From Lucinisca nassula (lineage: Eukaryota > Mollusca > Bivalvia > Lucinida > Lucinidae): a stretch of DNA of 64,000 bases. Shown here one piece after another: positions 1-9,473 of the stretch. Where the stretch lies: positions 95,669,497 through 95,733,496 of the forward strand of contig OY757020.1 of assembly GCA_963580285.1 (NCBI GenBank), given 5' to 3'. The notes under the pieces are model-generated. The model worked only from the letters and a program-made list of their open reading frames with translations. It made no database searches and had not been told where the DNA came from. The position numbers and the translations under genes were made by a program. The stretch's first letter is position 1. Each line of letters begins with the position of its first letter.

Positions 1-1195
1 AGTTTCGTGACCTTGAGCGACAAAAAATTTGCCCATAGACTTAATTAGGGAAAATGTTGCGACTACGATAGCGACTTGAAATTTTTTCAGATCAGCTTCA
101 AACTTGCAGGTAACCAGGAGAGACATAAAATCTCGGTTAAGTTCGATTTTGGGCCGAATCGGATTATTTGCCTTGGAGTTACCTGCCCTTGAGCATAAAA
201 AAATACGTTGTGACCACGATAGCAACTTTATTTTTATTCATATCAGCTTCAAACTTGCAGGTAACGAGGACAGACATAAAATCTCGGTTAAGTTAGATTT
301 TAGGCCGAATCAGATTATTTGCCTTGGAGTTACCTGCCCTTGAGCATAAAAAAATACGTTGTGACCACGATAGCAACTTTATTTTTATTCAGATCAGCTT
401 CAAACTTGCAGGTAACGAGGACAGACATAAAATCTCGGTTAAGTTCGATTTTGGGCCGAATCGGATTATTTGCCTTGGAGTTACCTGTCCTTGAGCATAA
501 AAAAATACGTTGTGACCACGATAGCAACTTTATTTTGATTCATATCAGCTTCAAACTTGCAGGTAACGAGGACAGGCATAAAATCTCGGTTAAGTTCAAT
601 TTTGGGCCGAATCGGAATAATGACCTCGGAGTTTCGTGACCTTGAGCGACAAAAAATTTGCCCATAGACTTAATTAGGGAAAATGTTGCGACTACGATAG
701 CGACTTGAAATTTTTTCAGATCAGCTTCAAACTTGCAGGTAACCAGGAGAGACATAAAATCTCGGTTAAGTTCGATTTTGGGCCGAATCGGATTATTTGC
801 CTTGGAGTTACCTGCCCTTGAGCATAAAAAAATACGTTGTGACCACGATAGCAACTTTATTTTTATTCATATCAGCTTCAAACTTGCAGGTAACGAGGAC
901 AGGCATAAAATCACAGTTAAGTTCGATTTTGGGCCGAATCGGAATATTTGCCTTGGAGTTACCTGCCCTTGAGCATAAAAAAATACGTTGTGACCACGAT
1001 AGCAACTTTATTTTTATTCATATCAGCTTCAAACTTGCAGGTAACGAGGACAGGCATAAAATCTCGGTTAAGTTCGATTTTGGGCCGAATCGGAATATTG
1101 ACCTCGGAGTTACGTGACCTTGAGAGACAAAAAAAATTTGCCCATAGACTTAACGTAGGGAAAATGTTGTGACAGAAATAGCGACTTGAATTTTT
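1..1195. repeat. Tandem satellite, 151 bp monomer in a 629 bp higher-order unit
   Basis: A conserved block beginning CAGCTTCAAACTTGCAGGTA occurs at 93, 244, 395, 546, 722, 873 and 1024. Spacing is 151 bp except for one 176 bp step. A variant monomer beginning AGTTTCGTGACCTTGAGCGA occurs at 1 and again at 630, so the array has a 629 bp higher-order period. It runs off the left edge of the window and is cut at 1195 by a Helitron-like element. Short open frames across it are by-products of the repeat and not genes. Confidence 0.9.
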
Positions 1196-1807
1196 AGCTC
1201 ACCTGAGCCAAAGGCTCCAGTGAGCCGATAGTATACCAAGGCCCCGGAGTCCGTCGTCTGTCGTCCGTCCATCCGTCGTCCACACTTTCAATGAAGCATA
1301 TCTCAGAAGGCAGTCGACCAATCTTGTTTAAATTTTATGTGTAGCACCATTGGGCAAGGGGAAAGGCTGCATTAGGTTTTGGAGCTAGTCTGGTTCATTT
1401 GTTCCTTCATTCTTCTTTCTCTCCATATAGAGATAATAGACCAATGTTAAATTTTTAATCAAAGATTTCTCAGGAACTATAAAAGCTAGAAGCATCAAAT
1501 TTGGTATTCAATAGAATAATGATGACTTATTTTGTGTAAGAGACATTGGGCTTTCTCAGCTTATTTGTTCATCTGTTCTTTCATTCTTCTTTCTCTCCAT
1601 TTTGACCAATGTTAAATTTCGTCAAAGATTTCTCAGGAACTATAGAAGCTAGAAGTCACAAACTTGGAATGCAATGCAATAATCATGACTTATATCCTGT
1701 AAGGGTCAATGGGCTGGATTCTATTAGCAGATTTAGTAGTCAAGTCTGTGAATTGTTAAAACTTAAGTTCCTCAGGTGAGCGGTTTAGGCTCATTGAGCC
1801 TCTTGTT
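1196..1807 (+). mobile_element. Helitron-like non-autonomous element (family with GAGCC hairpin)
   Basis: The 5' end begins AGCTCACC after a T-run and folds into an outer GCTCAC/GTGAGC stem around an inner GAGCC-AAA-GGCTC hairpin. The 3' end is a short hairpin (GGCTCA/TGAGCC) followed by TCTTGTT. A GTCCGTC-type microsatellite follows the 5' end, and two copies of a ~180 bp repeat containing AGATTTCTCAGGAACTAT fill the middle. No coding capacity. A relative lies at 56751-57316. The Helitron/Helentron assignment is inferred from architecture. Confidence 0.65.
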
Positions 1808-1814
1808 TGTTTTT

Positions 1815-3031
1815 AGCTCACCGTCACGTAGTGACGAGGTGAGCTTTTGGGATCACTTTTTGTCCGTCGTGCGTGCGTCCGTGCGTGCGTCCGTGCGTCC
1901 GTAAACAATTTCTTTAAACGACATCTCCTCCTAAACCACTGATCGGATTTTGACCAAACTTCACAGGAATGATCCTTAGGTGGTCCCCTTTCAAATTTGT
2001 TCAAATGGTTCCGGTCCGTTGCACATCTAGGTCACAGGAGCCAAAAATAGATTTTTTTCACCAAAAACTTAAAAAATCTTCTTCTCTGAAACCACAAGGC
2101 CCAGGTCTTTGATATTTGGTATGAAGCTTCATCTAGTGGACCCCTACCAAGATTGTTCAAATTATAGTGCTGGGGCAAAAAATGCCCCCGCCCCGGGGCC
2201 CTTTGGTTTTACATAGGCTTATATAGGGAAAATCTTTAAAAATCTTCTTCTCTGAAACCCCAAGGCCCAGGACTTTGATATTTGGTATGAAGCTTCATCT
2301 AGTGGACCCCTTCCAATATTGTTCAAATTATCAAATTATAGCCCTTGGGCCAAAAATGCCCCTGCTCCAGGGCCTTTTGGTTTTACATAGACTTATATAG
2401 GGAAAATCTTAAAAAATCTTCTTCTCTGAAACCACAAGTCCTAGGTCTTTTATATTTGGTATGAAGCTTCTTCTAAAGGACCCCTACCAAGATGATTCAA
2501 ATTATAGTGCTGGGGCCAAAAGTGGCCCCGCCCCGGGGCCCTTTGGTTTTACATAGGCTTTTATAAGGATAATCTTTAAAAATCTTCTTCTCTGAAACCA
2601 CAAGGCCCAGGACTTTGAAATTTGGTATGAAGCTTCATCTAATGGACCTCTACCAAGATTGTTCAAATTATAGCCCTGGGGCCACAAATGCCCCCACCCC
2701 GGGGCCCTTTGGTTTTACAAATATTTATATAGCCCTGGGGCCATTTGGTTTTGCATAGGCTTATGTAGGGAATATCTTTAAAAAAAATCTTCTTCTCTCA
2801 AACCGCAAGGACCAGGTCTTTGATATTTGATGTGTAGCTTCATCTAGTGGACCTTTGCCAAGATTGTTCAAATTATAGCCTTTGTTGATGTTTGGTATGA
2901 AGCTTCACCTTTAAGACCTCCCTCATTATTATGCACATTAAAGCCCTGGGGCCAATAATGGCCCTCTCTTTTGCCCACTTGTTACACTATGGATCAGGTG
3001 AGCGATCCAGGGCCATCATGGCCCTCTTGTT
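1815..3031 (+). mobile_element. Helitron-like non-autonomous element with ~166 bp internal repeats
   Basis: The 5' end is AGCTCACC, then a GTCAC-GTA-GTGAC hairpin, then GGTGAGCT. A GTGCGTCC microsatellite comes next, followed by diverged tandem units containing TCTTCTTCTCTGAAACC. The 3' end is AGGGCCAT-C-ATGGCCCT followed by CTTGTT. Same family as 13540-15233, 54637-56750 and 58211-59754. It begins 7 bp after the end of the preceding element. Confidence 0.75.
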
Positions 3032-3326
3032 GTTTGTTTGATTTGAAGTTTAACGTCCCCATCAACACTGTAAAGGTCATTTTGGAGATGTTGCTTCCAA
3101 TTTTGTGGGACTTTTACCCGACATTGAGATGAAATGACATCTCAAGCCCTGCCACCCAATGAAACCAATAGGGTTTATAAGCATGGATTGACGCGCACTG
3201 CATTGCCTGGGCAGGCTAAGATCCTCTCACCAGTTTACCAGTACTTGTGTGCGGTCGGTTTTAGCTCTGCGTGGAAGCATCATGCAGCCCATCTATTTCT
3301 TCCAGCCCCGATGAGCGGGGGCTATG
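3032..3326 (-). repeat. SINE-like repeat with CAAA tail
   Basis: Read on the minus strand this ends in GGACGTTAAACTTCAAATC followed by a CAAA-rich tail, which is a retroposon-style 3' end. The same ~300 bp sequence occurs at 8370-8655, 18293-18565, 18597-18888, 19005-19144, 46537-46842 and 49811-50120, in both orientations. The copy at 46537 has a 13 bp target duplication. The SINE class was not identified. Confidence 0.65.
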
Positions 3327-3541
3327 TAATGGGTTAATGCAAAGCTTTCAGAATAGTGCAGAAGGCATAATATAGTACATGTATTTGGTTGGTCACTAAA
3401 TGCATAATACATCTGTGATTGATTTTTATAAGGATAAGGTTTTCTTCTTCGGCCAGTGTGAAGGGCTGGGTCAACTGTGGTCACCTTTATATTTTTGTAG
3501 TCCTGTTTCATATGAGCCAGATCGTGAGAAAACCTGTTCAG

Positions 3542-3814
3542 CATGTGAACAAGTCCGTGAAATGAAGACCCCTAACCCCACTTTATATAGAGAAAACTGG
3601 GGTTTACAGGGGTAAACATTATTTTCTATATTTCTGCTCCTAGACATAGGTTGTTGGTACTCGTTAGAACCGCCTCAACGAGGCGGTTCTAATGAGCACC
3701 CACAACCTATGTTTTGAGTATTATTAAGGATTATATCACAAATTTTCGTCAGAAAATTGACCGTTTTGGAGATGTAAAAAAATTGCATTATGATGCACGT
3801 GTGTGTTATCGTAG
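3542..3814. mobile_element. Class-a palindromic MITE
   Basis: Ends are related to CATCACGTGAACAAGTCCG on one side and CGGGTGTGTTATCGTAATG on the other, i.e. an imperfect ~19 bp terminal inverted repeat. At the centre (about 3644-3712) is a near-perfect hairpin whose core reads TCGTTAGAACCGCCTC and its complement. Full copies are ~280 bp. Confidence 0.65.
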
Positions 3815-4018
3815 TACTTCCCATTTGAGAACAAAAAAAAAAAGGGGTGCAGACCAGACTGCATCCATGCAGTTATATCAGCACCTTTTTGTTCATTGCT
3901 TGGACAGTACAATACTTCCAGTTATTCCTTTATCTAAAATTTCAGGACTTTTACTTGTCTATATTTAGCTGAGACTGCCAGATTGTGTCTTAACCTGGAT
4001 ACAAACCCTGAAACGTTA

Positions 4019-4340
4019 CATGAACAAGCCCGTGAAATGAACACCCCTCTAAACCCCGCATTATAAAGAGAAAACTAGGGTTTACGGGGATATAAATTAT
4101 TTTTCTTACCGGTATTTCTGCACCAAGGCATAGGTTGTGGGTACTTGTTAAAACTGCCTCTTTTAAGAACTGCCTCAAAAAGGCAGTTCTAAGGAGTACC
4201 CACTACCTATGTTAGCAGTAGAAATAAGAAAAATATCTCAGATTTTCATCTGACAGAAAAATAGGCACTTAGCAGATTAAAAAAACAACAACAAAAAGAC
4301 AAAAACAAACACTATGTCAAACGGGTGTGTAATCGTAATG
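4019..4340. mobile_element. Class-a palindromic MITE
   Basis: Same ends and same central ACTTGTTAAAACTGCCTC-type hairpin (about 4127-4214) as the copy at 3542. Slightly longer because of extra sequence beside the hairpin and an A-rich stretch near 4280. Confidence 0.6.
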
Positions 4341-4369
4341 AAAGGATTTTCATTACGGGGCTTGTACTT

Positions 4370-4656
4370 TCTTGGGTTAGTTGTTTATCAATTGACCCAG
4401 TCTGACTTACTATCGAAGCTCCCTGCCTGCTAATGTCCATGTGAATATCACTGACCATGTACAAAATCCAGGTACCGGTTATTTATAGCAGTGCTAGTCT
4501 TCTCCCTGTGACATCAGAGTGCTGTGTAAAAAGTAAAATCTGGACTGGGCTTGTGTACTTGGTCATTGGCAAATAGTGTAGACCCAGATCAGATGCTGCA
4601 GAATGTGGTGTCTGATCAAGGTCTGCACTTCTGCTTACAGTTCAGGAATTTAAGGT
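4370..4656. mobile_element. MITE backbone v carrying the CAGTGTAGACC palindrome
   Basis: Shares ~270 bp with 6840-7110, including CCTGCCTGCTA, CTGACCATGTACAAAATCCA and TCTCCCTATGATGTCAGAG. Near its right side is the palindrome AGTGTAGACCCAGATCAGA..., the core also found in four other MITE backbones in this window. The exact left end was not resolved. Confidence 0.5.
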
Positions 4657-4660
4657 TTAA

Positions 4661-4885
4661 CCCATTTTGAACCGGAAACCCCCAAAATGGGTACATGTAG
4701 TTGGCAAACAAAGCAGGCCCAGATCAGATGCCGCAGAATGCGGCGTCTGATCAGGGCCTACACTGTTTGCAAAAAGTTCAACCATTTTCCAAATTAGTTT
4801 AAAAGATAGCACAACCTGACACCCCAAATTTAAAAATGGACTCCTGCTGTATATAAGGAGGGAGATTCCATTGATGCAAAAAGGG
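4661..4885. mobile_element. TTAA-flanked MITE (piggyBac-like ends)
   Basis: Flanked on both sides by TTAA (4657-4660 and 4886-4889). The ends are CCCATTTTG and its approximate complement CAAAAAGGG. A long hairpin (ATCAGATGCCGCAGAATGCG and complement) lies in the left half. Two more copies are at 17451-17672 and 51055-51274. TTAA target sites with CCC/GGG ends are typical of the piggyBac superfamily. No transposase is present. Confidence 0.8.
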
Positions 4886-5184
4886 TTAAATAAAACAGTT
4901 TTCGTCCACATTCATCAGAGACAATCAACCCATTGTAGGGCTGCAACGATACAGTTACGTCATGATACGATACATATCGCGATATTTGTGTCACCATACA
5001 ATATGTATCGGGATACACTTTCTGGCACGAAAAAGAAACTTTAAGCAAAGAAATTCCTTAAAAGCATCTGTAATTAATACACAAATATAATTTTTTGGTA
5101 GAAATTAACTGTAATATACATGAACAATGGAAATAAAGGTGAAAATAGTAATGTATTTCTAATGTGTTGTCACAAAGTTAACCA

Positions 5185-5465
5185 CATTACGATAACACAG
5201 CCGTTCGACATAGTGCATTTATCACATCTCCAAAATGGCCATTTTTCTGATGAAAATCCAGGATATTTTTCTTATAAATACTGCAAACATAGGTTGTGTG
5301 TGCTCGTTAGAACCGCCTCATTGAGGCGGTTCTAACGAGTACCCACAACCTATGTCTTGGGGCAAAAATAAGAAAAATAATGTATACCCCTGTGAACCCC
5401 AGTTTTCTCTATATAAAGTGGGGTATAGGGGGATCTTCCTTTTTGACGGACTTGTTCACGTGATG
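5185..5465. mobile_element. Class-a palindromic MITE
   Basis: Starts CATTACGATAACACAGCCG and ends CGGACTTGTTCACGTGATG. The central hairpin at about 5285-5356 has perfect arms around CGTTAGAACCGCCTCATTGA. Confidence 0.7.
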
Positions 5466-5614
5466 AAAACCAGCAAAACTTTCCATCTCATCTCTATCAA
5501 ATTACTCTGTTTGCTGTATCGTAATCGTATTGTCTAACTGCTTCACAATACAATATGGGTATTTTGGGTGATGTATCGAGATTATGATACGGTTCAGTGA
5601 ATCACTGAAGCGTT

Positions 5615-5997
5615 TAGGGCTGGCTTATCGGAGCTGAAAGATAATCGATTATCGGCCCTGTCATTGCGATAGATAATCGATTAGTAATCACTAAGGTTTT
5701 TGTCATAATTTTACCTGTCTGGCTTCCTGTCTGAGCATGACTCTAACCATATGTTGCACTTTACCATATGTATATCTGAACAGACAGGCCTGAGCAAACA
5801 GTGTAGACCCAGATGAGATGCTGCATAATGCGGCGTCTCATCAGGGTCTGCACTGTTTGCCACTCATCCAGCTATTTTAGGCATAACTTTGGGTAGTAAA
5901 TTGTACCTATCAAGTAATCGATTAAAAGCAAATCAGAAATGATAATCATTTTTGTGGAATTGATCGATCGATTATACGATTAATCGTGTCAGCCTTA
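5615..5997. mobile_element. hAT-like MITE (backbone ii) with 8 bp target duplication
   Basis: Flanked by GAAGCGTT on both sides (5607-5614 and 5998-6005). Ends are TAGGGCTGGC and GTCAGCCTTA, an imperfect inverted repeat. Subterminal ATTAATCGATTATC-like palindromes and the CAGTGTAGACC hairpin core lie inside. Two other copies are at 19853-20219 (duplication GACATTTC) and 23721-24102. An 8 bp duplication points to the hAT group. The right end lies only 45 bp before a PTDSS1 exon. Confidence 0.8.
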
Positions 5998-6049
5998 GAA
6001 GCGTTGCACCTCTAACCCATCATTGCTGTTAGTGCTTTGATTTTTTCAG

Positions 6050-6168
6050 GTCTGAGTGTCTTCTACTTCATGCTGTTAGTATTTCTGCTCTTCCAAAACA
6101 GAAAAGATGTTCGTAAAATGTTGGAATGGCTGTACCCGGATTTGAAGAATCAAACACTGCCAGAAAAG
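6050..6168 (+). CDS. PTDSS1: PTDSS1 exon A (first exon in window)
   Basis: Acceptor TTTTTTCAG precedes 6050 and donor GTGAGG follows 6168. It starts with a codon completed from the upstream exon (phase 1) and then reads GLSVFYFMLLVFLLF, a membrane segment that aligns with human PSS1 GLSVLYFLFLVFLLF. It ends in phase 0 at ...LPEK. Confidence 0.93.
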
Positions 6169-6248
6169 GTGAGGGTACTTACAGGCAATGAACACGCATT
6201 CAGGGGAGGCAATTCTTACAAAAGTATTTTTGCCTTTTTTTGCTATTT

Positions 6249-6320
6249 TGGGTTTACTCTTGAAGGGAAGAATTTGCTCCTTGCAGCAGCAAGAGCAAAT
6301 TCTTTCCTTTAAGAGTAGGC
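6249..6320. repeat. Palindromic MITE core (AAGAATTTGCTCC hairpin)
   Basis: Imperfect inverted repeat with arms around AGGGAAGAATTTGCTCC. The same hairpin recurs at about 45535-45600, flanked in both places by AGTAGACCCCTTTTT-like sequence. Outer boundaries were not determined. Confidence 0.5.
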
Positions 6321-6352
6321 CCCTTTTTCATTGGTGTTCATTTTATATGAGA

Positions 6353-6704
6353 CAGGCCTGTGGAAATACCTAAAAACCCCACTTGTCCTCGGACAAGTAA
6401 AATCTTGAAATGTACTTGTCCCACCTCTGACTGACTTGTCCCAGAACTTTGTCATATAAGCAGAATCCTAAGAAATACATACAAGCAGAGAAGTATTGTT
6501 AAAATGTTTCCAAAATAGAGCTCAGTCTGCAACAAACATGATCAGAATGCATTTAAAGTTCTTTAATAATGTCCTCAATGAAATAACATTTATTTGGTTT
6601 AGAATGTTTACTTGTCCTTGGACAAGTACTTCAGAAATTTTAACTTGCCCAGCTGCCTTTTGCCCCAGGTCGGACAAGTCGGGCATGGTATTTCCACAGT
6701 CCTG
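6353..6704. mobile_element. hAT-like MITE, CAGG(C)CTGTGGAAATACC ends
   Basis: Left end CAGGCCTGTGGAAATACC and right end GGTATTTCCACAGTCCTG are inverted repeats. The motif ACTTGTCC and its complement recur several times inside, as subterminal repeats do in hAT elements. There is no coding capacity. A short TGAGA match flanks the two ends but is not in perfect register. Confidence 0.6.
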
Positions 6705-6839
6705 TGAGAGGAAGTCATTAAACTTGTTTCTCTTTTTAATGTTGTGGAAAAAAAAATATAGCGTTATCCATTTCAATGCAAATGAATGGATGCACTTCCT
6801 GGTGAGACATCTTTTATAGGATCGATTGTTCATCAGTCA

Positions 6840-7115
6840 ACCCAGAGTTACTAACTTCAGAAGCTTCCTGCCTGCTATTGTCCATGTGACTTTCGCTGAC
6901 CATGTACAAAATCCAGGTAACGGTTATTTAAATTGTGCTTTCTCCCTATGATGTCAGAGCACTGTGTAAAAGGGTTGGTTATTTGTGAAATCTGGACTGG
7001 ACATGAGTATTGGCATATTTGAAAAGTGTAGATCAAGATCACACACTGCAGAATGTGACATTTGATCACAGTCTACGCTTTTCGCATAAAATACAGGAAT
7101 TTTATGCAAGGGATA
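6840..7115. mobile_element. MITE backbone v, second copy
   Basis: Homologous to 4370-4656 over most of its length and carries a diverged copy of the AGTGTAGATC palindrome near 7024-7090. Confidence 0.5.
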
Positions 7116-7127
7116 AACAAAACAGTC

Positions 7128-7235
7128 TTGGTCCCTGTTCAAGACCATTTTTCCTTGGTCCCTGTTTAAGACCATTTTTCCTTGGTCCCTGTTCAAGACC
7201 ATTTTTCCTTGGTCCCTGTTCAAGACCATTTTTCC
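7128..7235. repeat. Minisatellite, 27 bp x 4
   Basis: Four tandem copies of a unit containing TTGGTCCCTGTTCAAGACCA. The 27 bp period keeps frames open on both strands, which explains short repetitive open frames here. No evidence of coding. Confidence 0.9.
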
Positions 7236-7289
7236 AGCCTAAACTCAGGAGACAATCGGCCTTCAGTGCAGTCAGTGCTTTGATCTGAA

Positions 7290-7560
7290 ATTTTTTCGGA
7301 ATGAAGTACTTGTGATAGAAAAAATAGTTACCGTAATGATCCTTAGTATTGAGACAGGTAGATCTGAGCAAACAGTGCAGACCCAGATCAGACTGCTCCT
7401 GAAGGAGCAGTCTGATCAGGGTCTACACTATTTGCAATTCAATTGGCACATTTTGGGCTCCTTGCTGGATTGCGAAACAAACTTGTTAAAATAATGGTAG
7501 AATTACAGCGAGTCCTCAAGGTATCGGAATTTTTAGAATTTTTGCGGTACCCAACTTTGG
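7290..7560. mobile_element. MITE backbone iii with CAGACTGCTCC hairpin
   Basis: Contains a long hairpin (about 7366-7437) with core AGACCCAGATCAGACTGCTC and its complement. Flanking sequence matches 40253-40500 in the opposite orientation (AGTTACCGTAA, CTCCTTGCTGGAT). The core is the same palindrome module found in the TTAA and hAT-like MITEs. Confidence 0.55.
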
Positions 7561-7892
7561 GATTCAGGGCTCATTTGTTCAAAACATTTGCTCAAAAATC
7601 GTGATAGGCAGGTCATGTGGGTATTCAGTTAAATCAATTTATCACAAAAGAAAACACTTCGTCCACCTTATGATTTGGGAAATTGGCCAGCTGTCAAGCT
7701 GGACTGGTAAACAGCTGGGGTAATGAAAATCTATAAAATTTATTACAGAATATAATTACTAGAATTAAACCCTTCAAGCACTACAGAAAATTCTAGAGCA
7801 GATGGTAATCTTTTTCTTTTTTTATGTTTCATCAAAGATAAGATGTGACATTCATAGCTCTAGATAAGTCACTTTTTTTCTTCTGAAAAGTT

Positions 7893-8169
7893 CTGGGGCC
7901 AGTTGTTCAAAGCATTATTAGCTTGACAAACTCGTTAGTGGTCAAATTGTTAACTGTTCTAGTAAGTTTAATATTTAAAATTTTGGTACGTTTGCTGAAA
8001 AAATGTGAGCAGCTTTTGCCAATTTTTGCTGAAAAAATGTGAGCAGCTTTTGCATTCGCAAAAGCTGCTCACATTTATTCAGCAAAAATATTAGCATATT
8101 TGCCATATTAAATGATCAGTTTTAACGATATGTTAAATTACGACGTCGTTAGTTTTGAACAACTGACCC
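7893..8169. mobile_element. MITE with CCAGTTGTTCAAAGC ends
   Basis: Ends are GGGGCCAGTTGTTCAAAGC and TTTGAACAACTGACCCC. At the centre is a near-perfect hairpin (8020-8097) built from GCTGAAAAAATGTGAGCAGC and complement, with one arm partly duplicated. A relative is at 43517-43732, and half of another is at 8656-8782. Confidence 0.7.
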
Positions 8170-8179
8170 CTGATATTTT

Positions 8180-8345
8180 ACTTTTTTCTGCACAAACACA
8201 TATGTTGTGGATACTACAACATACGTTTTCATGCAGAAATAAAGAAAAATAATATTTAGGTACATGATCCCCCTCTTATGAGGCAATTCTAACAAATACC
8301 CACAACTTATACTTCTGATAACAAATAAGGACATTTTTGTCCTCG
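8180..8345. mobile_element. Degenerate class-a MITE fragment
   Basis: Contains ATATGTTGTGGATACT and a diverged GAGGCAATTCTAACAAATACCC arm, recognisable as decayed halves of the class-a hairpin. Confidence 0.4.
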
Positions 8346-8369
8346 GCAATCTTTGTTACGGCTTCTTAT

Positions 8370-8655
8370 CAGGCCCCTGCACATCGGGAGCTTGGAGAAA
8401 TAGATTAGGCTGCATGGTGCTTCTATGCAGAGCTGAAACAGACCTAAGTACTGGTAAACTGCTTAGAAGGTCTAAGCTTGCCCAGGCAAAATGATCCGAG
8501 TTGGACTGTCCATGCATTTACAACCATTTGGTTTTATTGGGCGGCAGTGCTTGAGATGTCATTTCATCTCAATCGCAGGTAAAAGTCTGACAAAATTGGA
8601 AGCAGTGTCTCCATAATGACTTTAATAGTTTTGAGGGGGATGTAAAACCTCAAAT
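8370..8655 (+). repeat. SINE-like repeat with CAAA tail (tail lost)
   Basis: Plus-strand copy of the ~300 bp retroposon-like repeat. It runs through TGGAAGCAGTGTCTCC to GGGGATGTAAAACCTCAAAT, where it meets the next MITE. Confidence 0.65.
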
Positions 8656-8782
8656 TTTGCTGGAAAATATGTGAATACTTTTGCATTGAAAAATCTACTC
8701 ACATTTTTTCAGCAAAATCAACAGTGTTCTTGCTGAACTGAACAGTTAATAGCTTAAAGTGATGCTAACAATTTCTTTAGCT

Positions 8783-9062
8783 TTGTATAACTTTGCCCAA
8801 GTTATTTAGCTTTGAGCTACTGGACCTGATTTATTTAGCTTTGAACAACTGGGCACAGTTTCTTTAGCTTTGAACAACTGGGCACAGTTTCTTTAGCTTT
8901 ACCAACTGGGCACAGTTTCTTTAGCTTTGAACAACTGGGCACAGTTTCTTTAGCTTTGAACAACTGGGCCCAAGTTGTTTAGTAATAAGCAACTGGGCCC
9001 AGTTTATCTAGCTTTGAACAACTGGGCCAAATTTGTCTAGATTTGAACAGCTGGGCCCATTT
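8783..9062. repeat. Minisatellite derived from a MITE terminus, ~28-30 bp units
   Basis: About nine units of TTTAGCTTTGAACAACTGGG followed by CACAGTTTC or similar. The unit contains GCTTTGAACAACTGGGCCC, the terminal inverted repeat of the MITE family at 7893 and 43517. Half of such a MITE lies immediately to the left (8656-8782). The array stops ~45 bp before exon B. Confidence 0.75.
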
Positions 9063-9109
9063 ATATCTGTTACTTCATTGACATTGATATTTGAATTTTC
9101 TGTTGACAG

Positions 9110-9268
9110 GAATATGCCGTGAACTGTTCGGAACTCTCTCTAGTCAGACTGTGGTCACATATTGATGTGTTTGCGTATGCTCATTTCCTGGGCTGGGCCT
9201 TGAAAGCCTTACTTATAAGACACTACGGTATTCTCTGGACTATCAGTATTATGTGGGAAATTACTGAG
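9110..9268 (+). CDS. PTDSS1: PTDSS1 exon B
   Basis: Acceptor TGTTGACAG and donor GTAAGTAG; 53 codons, phase 0 to 0. It reads EYAVNC...[17 protein letters not shown]...WEITE. The H of AHF and the two E of WEITE align with the essential H172, E197 and E200 of mammalian PSS1. Confidence 0.95.
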
Positions 9269-9473
9269 GTAAGTAGAGTGCTGTCAGGGTTAGCACATCA
9301 GGAAAAGGTCAGGGAAATTTGAAACTCTTCATGAACAGTGAAAAGTCTGGCAATTTTGAAAAAAGGTCTGTGAAAATTACCAAAAAGAAATGGTAGGCAG
9401 TTTTAAGGGGCTCTTACACTGTCACGATTTTGGCTACGACCAGGGCGTCAAGTTACCTATATTTACCTATATT

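Noticed and set aside
104..1172. Several 60-110 codon frames on both strands
   Set aside because: They repeat with the 151 bp satellite and share no family resemblance to proteins.
6345..6712. 8 bp duplication for the CAGGCCTGTGG MITE
   Set aside because: Only TGAGA is shared and it is out of register with the two ends.
8783..9062. CRISPR-like regular repeats
   Set aside because: Units are contiguous with no unique spacers, and the sequence is an animal intron; it is a minisatellite.
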